A stretch of DNA of 9,143 bases. Origin: CAG-791 sp963658695. Its GTDB lineage: Bacteria > Bacillota > Clostridia > Lachnospirales > Lachnospiraceae. The stretch's first letter is position 1; each line of letters starts with the position of its first letter. The translations under genes and the position numbers were made by a program. The stretch lies in contig CAVKRN010000073.1 of assembly GCA_963658695.1 (NCBI GenBank), positions 1 through 9,143 of the forward strand, written 5' to 3'. Under the pieces are notes generated by a model. That model did no database searches. It saw nothing but the letters and a program-made list of their open reading frames with translations, and was not told the origin of the DNA. Positions 1 through 6,647 of the stretch are shown one piece after another.

Positions 1-16
1 TTTGCGCGAATCGGGC
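1..16. repeat. Terminal direct repeat, left copy
   Basis: The first 16 bases (TTTGCGCGAATCGGGC) are identical to the last 16 bases of the window. This fits a circular sequence with overlapping ends, or two copies of the same repeat cut at the same point. Confidence 0.9.
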
Positions 17-109
17 GTTTGGTGAATCTGGGACATTCATAGAGAATCCCTGCGAGGAAAACATGAGCACCGACCATTCCCGACGGAAGCCCCGAGACGT
101 GGTTACAGT
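1..109. repeat. Right arm of a long imperfect palindrome, ending at the ung stop codon
   Basis: This gene-free stretch is complementary to the last part of the window: 20-49 pairs with 9030-9058 at about 25 of 30 positions. Weaker matches continue through GTTTTC/GATTTTG, CGTCGGGAATGG/CGTCAGGAAATGG and CTCGGGGC/CCGGGGC segments up to the ung stop codon. It may terminate ung transcription. It has no coding frame I can support. Confidence 0.6.
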
Positions 110-802
110 TCACCTGTCGCTGGCTAGTACATCCGGAATCTGCCAGTCGATGGGCGTTTCCCCGTGGCTCTCCAGAAACTGGTTACATTTGGAGAAATGA
201 CCGCACCCGAAAAAGCCGCGGTACGCGGACAGCGGGCTTGGGTGGGGGGCTTTTAGAATCAAATGCTGCGGGTTGGTGAGCATCGGTATTTTGGCCTGGG
301 CCTGAGAGCCCCACAGAAGGTACACGATGGGGCGATCCTGCTCGTTCACCGCCTTCAATATCGCATCCGTAAACTGCTCCCACCCCTGTCCGTGATGGGA
401 ATTGGCCGCATGGGCCCGCACCGTCAGCACGGTGTTCAGCATCAAAACGCCTTGCCTTGCCCACGGAACGAGATACCCGTTGTTCGGCATCTTGCAGCCA
501 ACATCGTCATGGAGTTCCTTATAGATGTTCACCAGAGACGGCGGCAGGGTCTTTTGCTGCGGGAGCACGGAGAAGCAAAGACCGTGTGCCTGCTGCGGCT
601 CATGGTAGGGATCCTGCCCCAGAATCACCACCTTCACTTTGGAAAGCGGCGTCAGATGCAGTGCGTTGAAGATATCCCCCGCCGGTGGATAGATGGTTCT
701 GGTCGCGTATTCGTTTCGAACAAATGCGTATAAATTTTTATAATACGGCTTTTTAAACTCTGCCTCTACGGCAGGCAGCCAGTCATTGGCAATTTCAGAC
801 AT
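110..802 (-). CDS. ung: Uracil-DNA glycosylase, family 1
   Basis: The enzyme removes uracil from DNA by cutting the N-glycosidic bond, the first step of base excision repair in the cytoplasm. At 230 residues the protein is full length for the family. It has the water-activating GQDPYH motif at residues 62-67, followed by QAHGL, and the C-terminal DNA-intercalation motif HPSPLSAYRGFFG, which carries the catalytic histidine. The start is preceded by GAGG with a short 4-base gap. That site lies inside a small hairpin (807-823), so translation may be modest. The gene is last in the series, 74 bases after pepD, behind a weak terminator-like hairpin. I see no convincing promoter of its own in that gap. 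Its stop codon lies at the edge of the palindromic arm at the window start. The family assignment is secure. Confidence 0.97.
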   Translation of the reverse strand: MSEIANDWLPAVEAEFKKPYYKNLYAFVRNEYATRTIYPPAGDIFNALHLTPLSKVKVVILGQDPYHEPQQAHGLCFSVLPQQKTLPPSLVNIYKELHDDVGCKMPNNGYLVPWARQGVLMLNTVLTVRAHAANSHHGQGWEQFTDAILKAVNEQDRPIVYLLWGSQAQAKIPMLTNPQHLILKAPHPSPLSAYRGFFGCGHFSKCNQFLESHGETPIDWQIPDVLASDR

Positions 803-806
803 AACG

Positions 807-823
807 CCTCACAGCTCTGTGGG
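807..823 (-). promoter_or_regulatory. Hairpin enclosing the ung ribosome site
   Basis: On the minus strand CACA and TGTG pair around GAGC, and the stem extends with C-G pairs into the GAGG ribosome site four bases before the ung start. Folding would partly hide the site. The stem is small and contains one mismatch. Confidence 0.3.
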
Positions 824-849
824 AAAATGGCCGGTTCGTCAGGCCGGCT
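824..849 (-). terminator. Weak rho-independent terminator-like hairpin after pepD
   Basis: On the minus strand, GCCGG and CCGGC pair around a 9-base loop, followed by CATTTTCCC. The stem is GC-rich but short and the T run is only four, so read-through into ung is likely. It lies about 28 bases after the pepD stop. Confidence 0.4.
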
Positions 850-876
850 ATAACGCAAACAATGCACCGGATGGAA

Positions 877-2355
877 CTACTCCGCAGCCATCTCCTGCAA
901 GACAGCCAGAAGGAACTTCCACACCCGATGTGCCGACGCAATGGAGAGCTTCTCATCCGGCGTATGAATGTCTGCTAGATCCGGGCCGATGGACACGCAG
1001 TCAAGCCCCTCGAGTTTCGCCGCTAAGAGGCCGCACTCCAGTCCCCCGTGAATGGTAGTGATCACCGGCTTTTCCCCGGTCTGCTGCTCATAAATCCGGG
1101 CCAGCTCGTCGCAAAGCGGGGACTTCTGCGCTCTCTCCCAGGCAGGATAGGCTCCCTTCACCTCGGTTGTACCGCCAAGGAGCCCTGTCAGGCGCTCCAC
1201 CTTCTCCTGGAGCATTTTCTTCTGCGAGTTCACGCAGGAGCGCACAAGGTACACCGCGGTAACGTGGTCCGCAGCAGTTGTCAGAATTCCCAGATTCAAA
1301 GAGGTCTGCGGCATACTCTTATCCAGAGGATCCGTCTCGAACAGGCCATTCGGCGTCAGGACCAGGAAATCGACGATGCGTCTGGTATCCTCCCTTGTCA
1401 GCGGCGCCATTGTCTCCTCCCCGGCATTTCCGAAGGAAATCTGATAGGCGATGGAAGGGTCAGCTACGTAGTACTCTCGGAGAATCTGCTCCATTCTCTC
1501 ACGGGCAATGCGCTCTGCGCTCTCCCGCTCCGCATCATCGATCATCACCGCAGCCGTGCAGGCTCTGGGGATGGCATTGTCCTTGCTGCCGCCGTCCACA
1601 GAGATCAGCACTGCAGAGGTCTCCTCCAGCAGCGCATACAGAACGCGCCCCATCAAAATATCCGCATTCGCCCGGCCAAGGTTGATTCCCGTGCCGGAAT
1701 GACCGCCCAGCAGACCGTTAATGGTGATGGTCATGACAAGACCGGTGCGCTCTGCTCTGGATACCGGAAGCGTGCAATGCTCCTCGGCGCCGCCAGCACA
1801 CCCAACGGTAAATATCCCCTCATCCTCGGAATCAATGTTGATCATGCGGCGACCCTCCAGCGGCGCAACATCCAGTGCCGCAGCGCCCAGAAGACCCACC
1901 TCCTCATTCACCGTAAAGACACACTCCAGCGGCGGGTGCTCCAGCGTATCGTCCTCCAGAAGTGCCAGCATCATAGCGACTGCGATGCCGTCATCGCCGC
2001 CCAGCGTCGTCCCTTCTGCATAGAGCGTATCGCCGTCGCGCTTTAAAACGATCGGATCCTTCTCCAGATCCAGCGGGCAATCGTCGGTCTTCTCCAGAAC
2101 CATATCCATGTGGCCCTGCAGAATCACCGGTGCGCTGTCCTTGCCCCGTCCGGTACCGTCCTTTTTGATGATCACATTGCCGGATGCATCCTGCAGATGC
2201 CACAATCCCTTTCCCTCGGCATAGGATGCGATCCAGTCGCTGACCTTTTCCGTGTGGAAGGAGCCGTGGGGAATCTTGCAAAGCTCCTCAAAAAAGTGCA
2301 GCACGAGCCGGGGCTCGGCGTCGCCGCACACAGTGTTTATGATTTCTGTACTCAT
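877..2355 (-). CDS. pepD: Aminoacyl-histidine dipeptidase (M20 family, PepD/carnosinase-like)
   Basis: This is a zinc-type cytosolic dipeptidase of peptidase family M20, which hydrolyses Xaa-His and other unblocked dipeptides. The 492 residues match the usual PepD length. Metal-site motifs appear in the expected order: GHMD (H82, D84), LGGDDG (bridging D121), NEEVG (catalytic and ligand pair E151/E152), NIDSEDEG (D175), and a C-terminal ADIHTPDE with H464. The middle section, about residues 205-380, matches the inserted lid/dimerisation domain, including GGHSGTGI. The start has AAAGGA six bases upstream. It lies 87 bases after hisF, and the gap contains a perfect 7-bp hairpin (2377-2396). Its place after hisHF suggests a link to histidine supply, which is inference; M20 dipeptidases have broad specificity and could simply serve peptide use. 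Confidence 0.95.
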   Translation of the reverse strand: MSTEIINTVCGDAEPRLVLHFFEELCKIPHGSFHTEKVSDWIASYAEGKGLWHLQDASGNVIIKKDGTGRGKDSAPVILQGHMDMVLEKTDDCPLDLEKDPIVLKRDGDTLYAEGTTLGGDDGIAVAMMLALLEDDTLEHPPLECVFTVNEEVGLLGAAALDVAPLEGRRMINIDSEDEGIFTVGCAGGAEEHCTLPVSRAERTGLVMTITINGLLGGHSGTGINLGRANADILMGRVLYALLEETSAVLISVDGGSKDNAIPRACTAAVMIDDAERESAERIARERMEQILREYYVADPSIAYQISFGNAGEETMAPLTREDTRRIVDFLVLTPNGLFETDPLDKSMPQTSLNLGILTTAADHVTAVYLVRSCVNSQKKMLQEKVERLTGLLGGTTEVKGAYPAWERAQKSPLCDELARIYEQQTGEKPVITTIHGGLECGLLAAKLEGLDCVSIGPDLADIHTPDEKLSIASAHRVWKFLLAVLQEMAAE

Positions 2356-2376
2356 CGTTTTTCCTTTCTATTTCAC

Positions 2377-2396
2377 ACGGAGCAAATACGCTCCGT
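2377..2396 (-). repeat. Perfect 7-bp hairpin between hisF and pepD
   Basis: ACGGAGC and GCTCCGT form a perfect stem with a 6-base loop, about 21 bases before the pepD start. No T run follows on the minus strand, so it is not a standard terminator. It may be an RNA processing or stability site in the operon message. Confidence 0.4.
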
Positions 2397-2442
2397 TTCG
2401 TTACTGCACAGGCAGGTGGCTAGTTATTTAAAAATCGATGTA

Positions 2443-3231
2443 CTAGACCCTCCGCACCGGCACGCCGTGCCGGTCCAGATACTCCTTCACCTCTGCAATC
2501 TCCAGTTCCTTAAAGTGAAACAACGACGCCGCGAGGGCCGCATCTGCGCCGCCCTCGGAAAGCGCCTCCAGAAAGTGCTCCTTACTGCCGGCGCCGCCCG
2601 AAGCAACCACCGGAATCCCTACCGCATCCGAAACCGCTCTTGTCAGCGGAATATCGTACCCGGCCTTTGTTCCGTCGCAGTCCATACTGGTCAGAAGGAT
2701 CTCACCGGCGCCCAGGTCCTGCGCCTTTTGTGCCCATTCCAGTGCGTCAATCCCCGTATCGATGCGTCCGCCGGCGATGTATACCGTCCAGCCATCCTCT
2801 TCACTCCAGGCCTTCCCTGCGGCCGGTGCCCTGCGTCTGGCATCAATGGCAACCGTGATGCACTGGCTGCCGAATTTGTCTGCGCCTTCCGCGATCAGTT
2901 CCGGCCGTTTAATAGCCGCCGAGTTCACCGAGATCTTGTCGGCGCCTTCCCGCAAAATAGCCTTCATATCCTCCACGGTACGAATTCCGCCGCCGACCGT
3001 GAAGGGAATAAATACCCTCTCTGCCACGCGCCGCACCATGTCCGCCACGGTATTTCTTGCATCGCTGGTCGCCGTAATGTCCAAAAACACCAGCTCATCG
3101 GCACCGGCCTTGGAGTACGCCTCTCCTGCCTCCACCGGATCCCCGGCATCCCGCAGCTGCACAAAATTAACGCCCTTCACGACGCGTCCGTCCTTGACAT
3201 CCAGGCAGGGAATGATTCGTTTTGTCAGCAT
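2443..3231 (-). CDS. hisF: Imidazole glycerol phosphate synthase, cyclase subunit HisF
   Basis: HisF is the (beta-alpha)8-barrel subunit of imidazole glycerol phosphate synthase. It takes ammonia from HisH and converts PRFAR to imidazole glycerol phosphate and AICAR, linking histidine and purine synthesis. At 262 residues it is close to the usual 250-260. Both catalytic aspartates are in place: D11 in IIPCLDVKDGRVVKG and D130 in VAIDARR. Phosphate-binding glycine motifs are GGGI near residue 80 and ASGGAG near residue 210. A few extra residues follow D130 (APAAGKAW), making this loop longer than in well-known homologues. The start has the strong site GGAAAGGA, and a 6-bp hairpin sits just upstream of it. 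The gene follows hisH after 62 bases. hisA, often found between hisH and hisF, is absent from the window. Confidence 0.97.
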   Translation of the reverse strand: MLTKRIIPCLDVKDGRVVKGVNFVQLRDAGDPVEAGEAYSKAGADELVFLDITATSDARNTVADMVRRVAERVFIPFTVGGGIRTVEDMKAILREGADKISVNSAAIKRPELIAEGADKFGSQCITVAIDARRRAPAAGKAWSEEDGWTVYIAGGRIDTGIDALEWAQKAQDLGAGEILLTSMDCDGTKAGYDIPLTRAVSDAVGIPVVASGGAGSKEHFLEALSEGGADAALAASLFHFKELEIAEVKEYLDRHGVPVRRV

Positions 3232-3245
3232 TGCTGTCCTTTCCT

Positions 3246-3298
3246 GCTGCCATGCAGCATTGGTTTTAAATTCTTATGGAAACGCTGATTAAATCAGC
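3246..3298 (-). repeat. Two short hairpins in the hisH-hisF gap
   Basis: One perfect inverted repeat, GCTGATT/AATCAGC (3284-3298), overlaps the hisH stop codon. A second, GCTGC/GCAGC around CAT (3246-3258), ends just before the hisF ribosome site. Neither has a T run, so read-through from hisH to hisF is expected. Confidence 0.4.
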
Positions 3299-3953
3299 AT
3301 ATTCTTAGAAAGTTTCGCAGTATCTCCATACCAACCCGCTCGGATTTCTCCGGGTGGAACTGGCAGGCAAAGACGTTTCCTTGTTCCACGCTGGCATCGT
3401 ACGTAATGCCGTACTCCGCCCGGGCTGTCACAATGGAAGGGTCCTTTGCCTCCAGATAGTAGGAGTGGACAAAGTACACGTATTCCCCTTCCGGGATTCC
3501 GGCAAAGAGCCGTCCTCTTTCCCGCCCTGCCGGGTACTGCAGGCAGTTCCAGCCGATCTGCGGCACCTTCAGGCACGCATCCTTCGCCCCGTTCTCCCGG
3601 CGAAAGGTGTCCGGCTGCTGCTTCGGGAAGCGGACCACCCGTCCCTTTAAAATCGAAAGCCCCTTCACCCCCGGGCTTTCCTCACTTTCCTCAAAAAGGA
3701 TCTGCAGTCCCAGACAGATCCCCAGAAACGGCGTTCCCCGCTCGCAGACCGCATGAATCACCGGTTCTAAGTTCCTTTCGCGGATGCAGGCCATGGCATC
3801 ACCAAAGGAGCCAACCCCCGGCAAAATCACGTGATCCGCTGCCAGAATCCGCTCCGGACTGCTGGTAAGCTCCGTCTCTTCTCCCAGGGTTCGCATGGCA
3901 TTCTCTACGCTCTTGATGTTCCCGGCACCGTAATCAATGATCGCTGTACTCAT
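3294..3953 (-). CDS. hisH: Imidazole glycerol phosphate synthase, glutamine amidotransferase subunit HisH
   Basis: HisH is the class I glutaminase that makes ammonia and channels it to HisF in the fifth step of histidine synthesis. The catalytic triad is visible: C80 in GICLGLQ, and H200 and E202 in FHPEKS. The oxyanion-side motif LPGVGSFGDAM lies near residue 44, and PQIGWN near residue 131 is at the HisF interface. At 219 residues it is slightly longer than the usual 195-210. The extra length falls around residues 112-127, in a charged loop before PQIGWN. The start is preceded by AGAGGAT and lies 12 bases after the histidine kinase stop, so the two genes are almost certainly co-transcribed and perhaps translationally coupled. 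The stop codon is embedded in a short perfect inverted repeat (3284-3298). Confidence 0.97.
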   Translation of the reverse strand: MSTAIIDYGAGNIKSVENAMRTLGEETELTSSPERILAADHVILPGVGSFGDAMACIRERNLEPVIHAVCERGTPFLGICLGLQILFEESEESPGVKGLSILKGRVVRFPKQQPDTFRRENGAKDACLKVPQIGWNCLQYPAGRERGRLFAGIPEGEYVYFVHSYYLEAKDPSIVTARAEYGITYDASVEQGNVFACQFHPEKSERVGMEILRNFLRIC

Positions 3954-3965
3954 CGGCTTTATCCT

Positions 3966-5567
3966 CTACACTGCGTTCGTGGGCAGCTCAAACCAAAACT
4001 CCACGCCGTTGTCGTAGTTCTTCACGCCGTACTCCTCGTGAATCAGCTCCATCACTGCCTTTACGATGGAAAGCCCCACGCCGGATCCGCCGTAGCTTCT
4101 GGTCCTTGCCTTGTCTACTTTATAAAACTTCTCCCAGAGTCTGGGAATTGCCTCCTCCGGGATGGGGTCTCCGGTATTGAATACCCCGATTCGGACCTTA
4201 TTGTCCTTTTGTTGGAAGCGTATGTCAATCACTTTATCACCGCTGCAGTGATGAACGGCATTGGTAAAGTAGTTTTGAAACACCTCTTCCACATAGAACT
4301 GATCGGCCCACACATAGATGGGATCCTCGCTTTCGATCTGCACCTTGATGTCCTTTTCACTGGCAAGAATTCCCCCGGTTCGGATATAGCCGCGAACGAG
4401 CTCTGTGATGTCAAAATTCTCGTAGTTCAGTTCGTTATTCTGCCCGAATTCCAGATGGGACAAAGACAAAAACTGCTGCACCATGCGGTTCATCTTTCCG
4501 GCTTCGTCCACAATCACCCCGCAGTAATAGTTCCGATCCTCCGGTTCCTCGGCCATGCCGTCCTGGAGGCCTTCCGCATAGCCCTGGATCAGCGCGATGG
4601 GGGTTTTGAGCTCGTGGGTCACATTGGAGATGAATTCCCGCTGCATGGTCTCGGTCTTATCCCGCCGCTCAATGTCCTGCTGGAGTCTGGCATTGGCATT
4701 TTTGAGCTCGGATATGGTGGTCTCCAAGGTGGCGGAGAGCTCGTTCATATTTTCGCCCAGAGTCTGAATCTCATTCCGGTCATGTCCCTCGTATTTGGCC
4801 GAGAAGTCGAGCCGCCGCATCCTCTGGGAGAGCTCCGTCATCCGCAGAATCGGCCGCGCGATGCGGTCTGCCAGCACCAAAGAGATCACAATTCCTGCTG
4901 CAATGATGGCCAGGCCGATCAGCACAATAAAGCGATTGGCGATCATGGCACTGGCGCGTATGGATTCCATAGCCGTCCGCAGCAGGTAGTAAGAGCCATT
5001 GGAAAGCATCCCCCACTGCTCCATAAACTGCGTTCCCGTGGATTTATCCAGCACGATCTGCACGCGCTTATTGTCCGCACTGACCAGACGCCGCACGATG
5101 TAATAATCCGGCGCGTGGCGGTCCTCCTGCCAGTTCTGGACGCCCTGATCCGCAAAATCCTCCGGAAGGTCGTTGGTGGTTTCGAGAATGTTGTCCCACA
5201 TGCGGATCATCATGGTATCCATGTCCGGCGACATCGAGCGAACGGTCTGGGACTCCTCATCCATGATCAGAATGCTGATGTTGTCCTTGTTGGCGACCTG
5301 CGTCAGCTCTCTGCCAAAGGCAATGGACTCAATGGAATTGGAGCTTGCCGCCTCGTTTAAACGCTCGTAGGTTTCCTCCAGCGTGTCCTGCTTTTCCCGG
5401 TTGTAATAGCGCTCGAGAAAGGCCGTGTTGGCCAGGAGGATGATGGCGATGGTCCCCGCCATCAGAGCAAAAAAAAGGGCCGCGAATTCCATTCGAAGCG
5501 AGCGGTAGCGCTCGGCTCTTCTCCCAGCATTCGCAGTCCGATGCAATTGGTTAAGGATACGCTTCAT
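3966..5567 (-). CDS. Membrane sensor histidine kinase with HAMP domain (two-component system)
   Basis: This 533-residue membrane protein senses an external signal, autophosphorylates and presumably passes phosphate to the response regulator encoded upstream. Order of parts: basic N-terminus; TM1 at about 27-49; extracytoplasmic sensor region at about 50-211, which I cannot assign to a known fold; TM2 at about 212-233; HAMP at about 234-286; a short coiled coil; DHp domain with phosphoacceptor H318 in SNVTHELKTP; and the ATPase domain with N-box QNYFTNA (N432, N436), a D-box/G1-like GVFNTGDPIP, F-box LWEKFYK and G2 box GGSGVGLSI. The start has AGGAG six bases upstream. The gene is separated from its likely partner by a 241-base palindromic element, which is unusual because such pairs are normally adjacent or overlapping. 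It runs almost directly into hisH. The signal is unknown. Confidence 0.95.
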   Translation of the reverse strand: MKRILNQLHRTANAGRRAERYRSLRMEFAALFFALMAGTIAIILLANTAFLERYYNREKQDTLEETYERLNEAASSNSIESIAFGRELTQVANKDNISILIMDEESQTVRSMSPDMDTMMIRMWDNILETTNDLPEDFADQGVQNWQEDRHAPDYYIVRRLVSADNKRVQIVLDKSTGTQFMEQWGMLSNGSYYLLRTAMESIRASAMIANRFIVLIGLAIIAAGIVISLVLADRIARPILRMTELSQRMRRLDFSAKYEGHDRNEIQTLGENMNELSATLETTISELKNANARLQQDIERRDKTETMQREFISNVTHELKTPIALIQGYAEGLQDGMAEEPEDRNYYCGVIVDEAGKMNRMVQQFLSLSHLEFGQNNELNYENFDITELVRGYIRTGGILASEKDIKVQIESEDPIYVWADQFYVEEVFQNYFTNAVHHCSGDKVIDIRFQQKDNKVRIGVFNTGDPIPEEAIPRLWEKFYKVDKARTRSYGGSGVGLSIVKAVMELIHEEYGVKNYDNGVEFWFELPTNAV

Positions 5568-5593
5568 GTCGTTCTCCTGCCCCCGACTAACTT

Positions 5594-5834
5594 GTTATTG
5601 TACACGCGCCCGCCAAGTGACGGGGTGGCGGATGGATGTCCGGATCAGGGGCCTTGCGAGGCCTCGGTGCTTGCGAGCGTCCTGTGCGAGCTTAGCACCG
5701 CTAGGTCCGAGGATGGAGCACGTTTTTCCGAGTGGCCGTCAGGCCATCTCGTAGCTGACGAAGTCAGCGTGGCGTCCCCAGATCGGACACCTCCGCCAGG
5801 ACCCGTCACTTGGCAGGCGTGTGTCATTATAACC
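5594..5834 (-). repeat. Large palindromic, branched structured element between regulator and kinase genes
   Basis: The ends are inverted copies: 5602-5624 pairs with 5802-5824 at 21 of 23 positions, and complementarity continues inward through TGGCGGA, TGTCC, GATC and GGGG segments to about 5651/5776. The interior contains four further hairpins: GGCCT/AGGCC (5650-5663), CGGTGCT/AGCACCG (5665-5700), CGAG-TGGCC/GGCCA-CTCG (5729-5751) and GCTGAC/GTCAGC (5754-5768). It is flanked on both sides by ACTT (5590-5593 and 5835-5838). It carries no convincing coding frame. It could be a structured RNA, an attenuator within the operon, or a MITE-like insertion that landed at the regulator's stop codon. 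Strand is given by the likely direction of transcription. Confidence 0.6.
5826..5831 (-). promoter_or_regulatory. Perfect TATAAT -10 box at the edge of the palindromic element
   Basis: The minus strand has TATAAT just after the regulator stop codon, with a weak TTCAGT 18 bases upstream as a possible -35. The predicted start is near 5820, inside the first strand of the outer stem. A transcript would then begin almost exactly where the folded element begins and read on into the kinase gene. The -10 match is seen; activity is inferred. Confidence 0.4.
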
Positions 5835-5837
5835 ACT

Positions 5838-6512
5838 TCACCCCTCGGGACTGAACTTGTAGCCAAGCCCCCAGATGGTTTTGATCAGTTCTCCCTTGTC
5901 TCCCATCTTACTGCGCAGCTTCTTGACATGCGTATCGATGGTTCTGGCATCTCCGTAGTAATCGTAGTTCCAGACGTGATTCAGGATCTGTTCCCGTGAC
6001 AGCGCGCGCCCGCTGTTCTCCAGAAAATAGGTCAGAAGCTCGAATTCCTTGGCTGAGAGGTCAATGGGCGTCCCGTCAATGGTCACCTGATGCGCCGCCT
6101 GGTCAATGACGATGCCGCTGATCTCGAGGCGCTCGTTATTCCTGCCAAAGCCATCCCGTCCCAGAAGCGCTTCTACCCGGGCCACCAAGACCTTTGGGCT
6201 GAAGGGCTTGCGGACGTAATCGTCAACGCCCAGCTCAAACCCCTGCAGTTCGTCCTGTTCCTCGGATTTAGCCGTCAGCATGATAATGGGCACCTTGGAG
6301 GTTTTGCGGATCTGTCTTGTCACGCCGTATCCGTCCAGGCGCGGCATCATAACATCCACAATCAGAAGAGCGATGTCCGGATTCTCTTCAAAGCAGTCCA
6401 GGGCTTCCATGCCGTCTCCGGCCTCCAACACCTCATACCCGGCGCGCACCAGAAAGTCATGCACCAGCTTGCGCATTCTTGCTTCGTCATCCACTACCAG
6501 TATCTTCTGCAT
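5838..6512 (-). CDS. OmpR/PhoB-family response regulator
   Basis: This is a DNA-binding response regulator of 224 residues. The receiver domain (about 1-118) has the acidic pair D8/D9, phosphoacceptor D53 in LLIVDVMMP, switch residue T80 in MLTAKS and K102 in RKPFSP. The winged-helix domain (about 128-224) has the recognition-helix region RTIDTHVKKLRSKM and the C-terminal wing IKTIWGLGYKF. I place the start at 6512 rather than the in-frame ATG ending at 6539. The downstream ATG has GGGAGG eight bases ahead and begins with the family-typical MQKILVVDDE, while the upstream ATG has no ribosome site and adds an atypical nine residues. Its partner is very likely the HAMP kinase encoded after the palindromic element. 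The targets are unknown; the co-transcribed histidine genes or glgX next door are guesses. Confidence 0.95.
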   Translation of the reverse strand: MQKILVVDDEARMRKLVHDFLVRAGYEVLEAGDGMEALDCFEENPDIALLIVDVMMPRLDGYGVTRQIRKTSKVPIIMLTAKSEEQDELQGFELGVDDYVRKPFSPKVLVARVEALLGRDGFGRNNERLEISGIVIDQAAHQVTIDGTPIDLSAKEFELLTYFLENSGRALSREQILNHVWNYDYYGDARTIDTHVKKLRSKMGDKGELIKTIWGLGYKFSPEG

Positions 6513-6622
6513 ATCCCATTCCTCCCTGCCTCTTAGCATTCAGGGGTTCACTTTGCAACCTCCGGTGGATCGCACGGATTCACAAAAGAATTTGCCGTTT
6601 CTAATTGCCTGACCCCTTAAAC
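6513..6622 (-). promoter_or_regulatory. Structured 5' leader of the response regulator, riboswitch-like
   Basis: The predicted leader can fold into a closing stem P1, pairing 6610-6617 with 6542-6550 (AGGGGTCA with TGAACCCCT, one bulge). An inner GCAA/TTGC pairing joins 6605-6608 with 6555-6558. An arm of ACGG plus ATTC (6595-6598, 6588-6591) pairs with GAAT plus CCGT around a 6-base loop. Competing with P1, the CCCTG at 6541-6545 can pair with CAGGG at 6524-6528, covering part of the GGGAGG ribosome site. That gives two exclusive folds with opposite access for ribosomes. I do not recognise it as a known riboswitch class. The pairings are read from the sequence; the regulatory role is inference. 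Confidence 0.4.
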
Positions 6623-6628
6623 GGCTAC

Positions 6629-6637
6629 AGTATACCA
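6629..6637 (-). promoter_or_regulatory. Extended -10 promoter for the response regulator
   Basis: The minus strand reads TGGTATACT, a TG-n-TATACT extended -10 box. The predicted start is a G at about 6622, only about five bases before the first strand of the structured leader. A TTGACA overlaps the debranching-enzyme stop but sits just 11 bases from TATACT, too close to act as its -35. The same bases form a 5-bp hairpin (6622-6641) followed by TTTAAG on the minus strand, which may give weak termination of the preceding gene. Confidence 0.5.
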
Positions 6638-6647
6638 GCCGCTTGTG

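Noticed and set aside
2110..3288. A 392-codon plus-strand frame opposite hisF and the start of pepD
   Set aside because: Same reasoning: it mirrors well-supported coding sequence and has no family motif.
3831..5360. A 509-codon open frame on the plus strand opposite the kinase and part of hisH
   Set aside because: It is antisense to genes with intact catalytic motifs and has no recognisable domain. Long shadow frames are expected with this GC content and codon use.
5597..5602. TACAAT on the minus strand as a kinase promoter at the inner edge of the palindrome
   Set aside because: No -35 at proper spacing and no correctly placed TG. It is partly explained as the mirror of the TATAAT at the other end.
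5541..5999. Open frames on both strands across the palindromic element (152 codons plus, 73 codons minus)
   Set aside because: They span the hairpin-rich element, lack ribosome sites and recognisable domains, and overlap the ends of real genes. They look like by-products of a GC-rich non-coding repeat.
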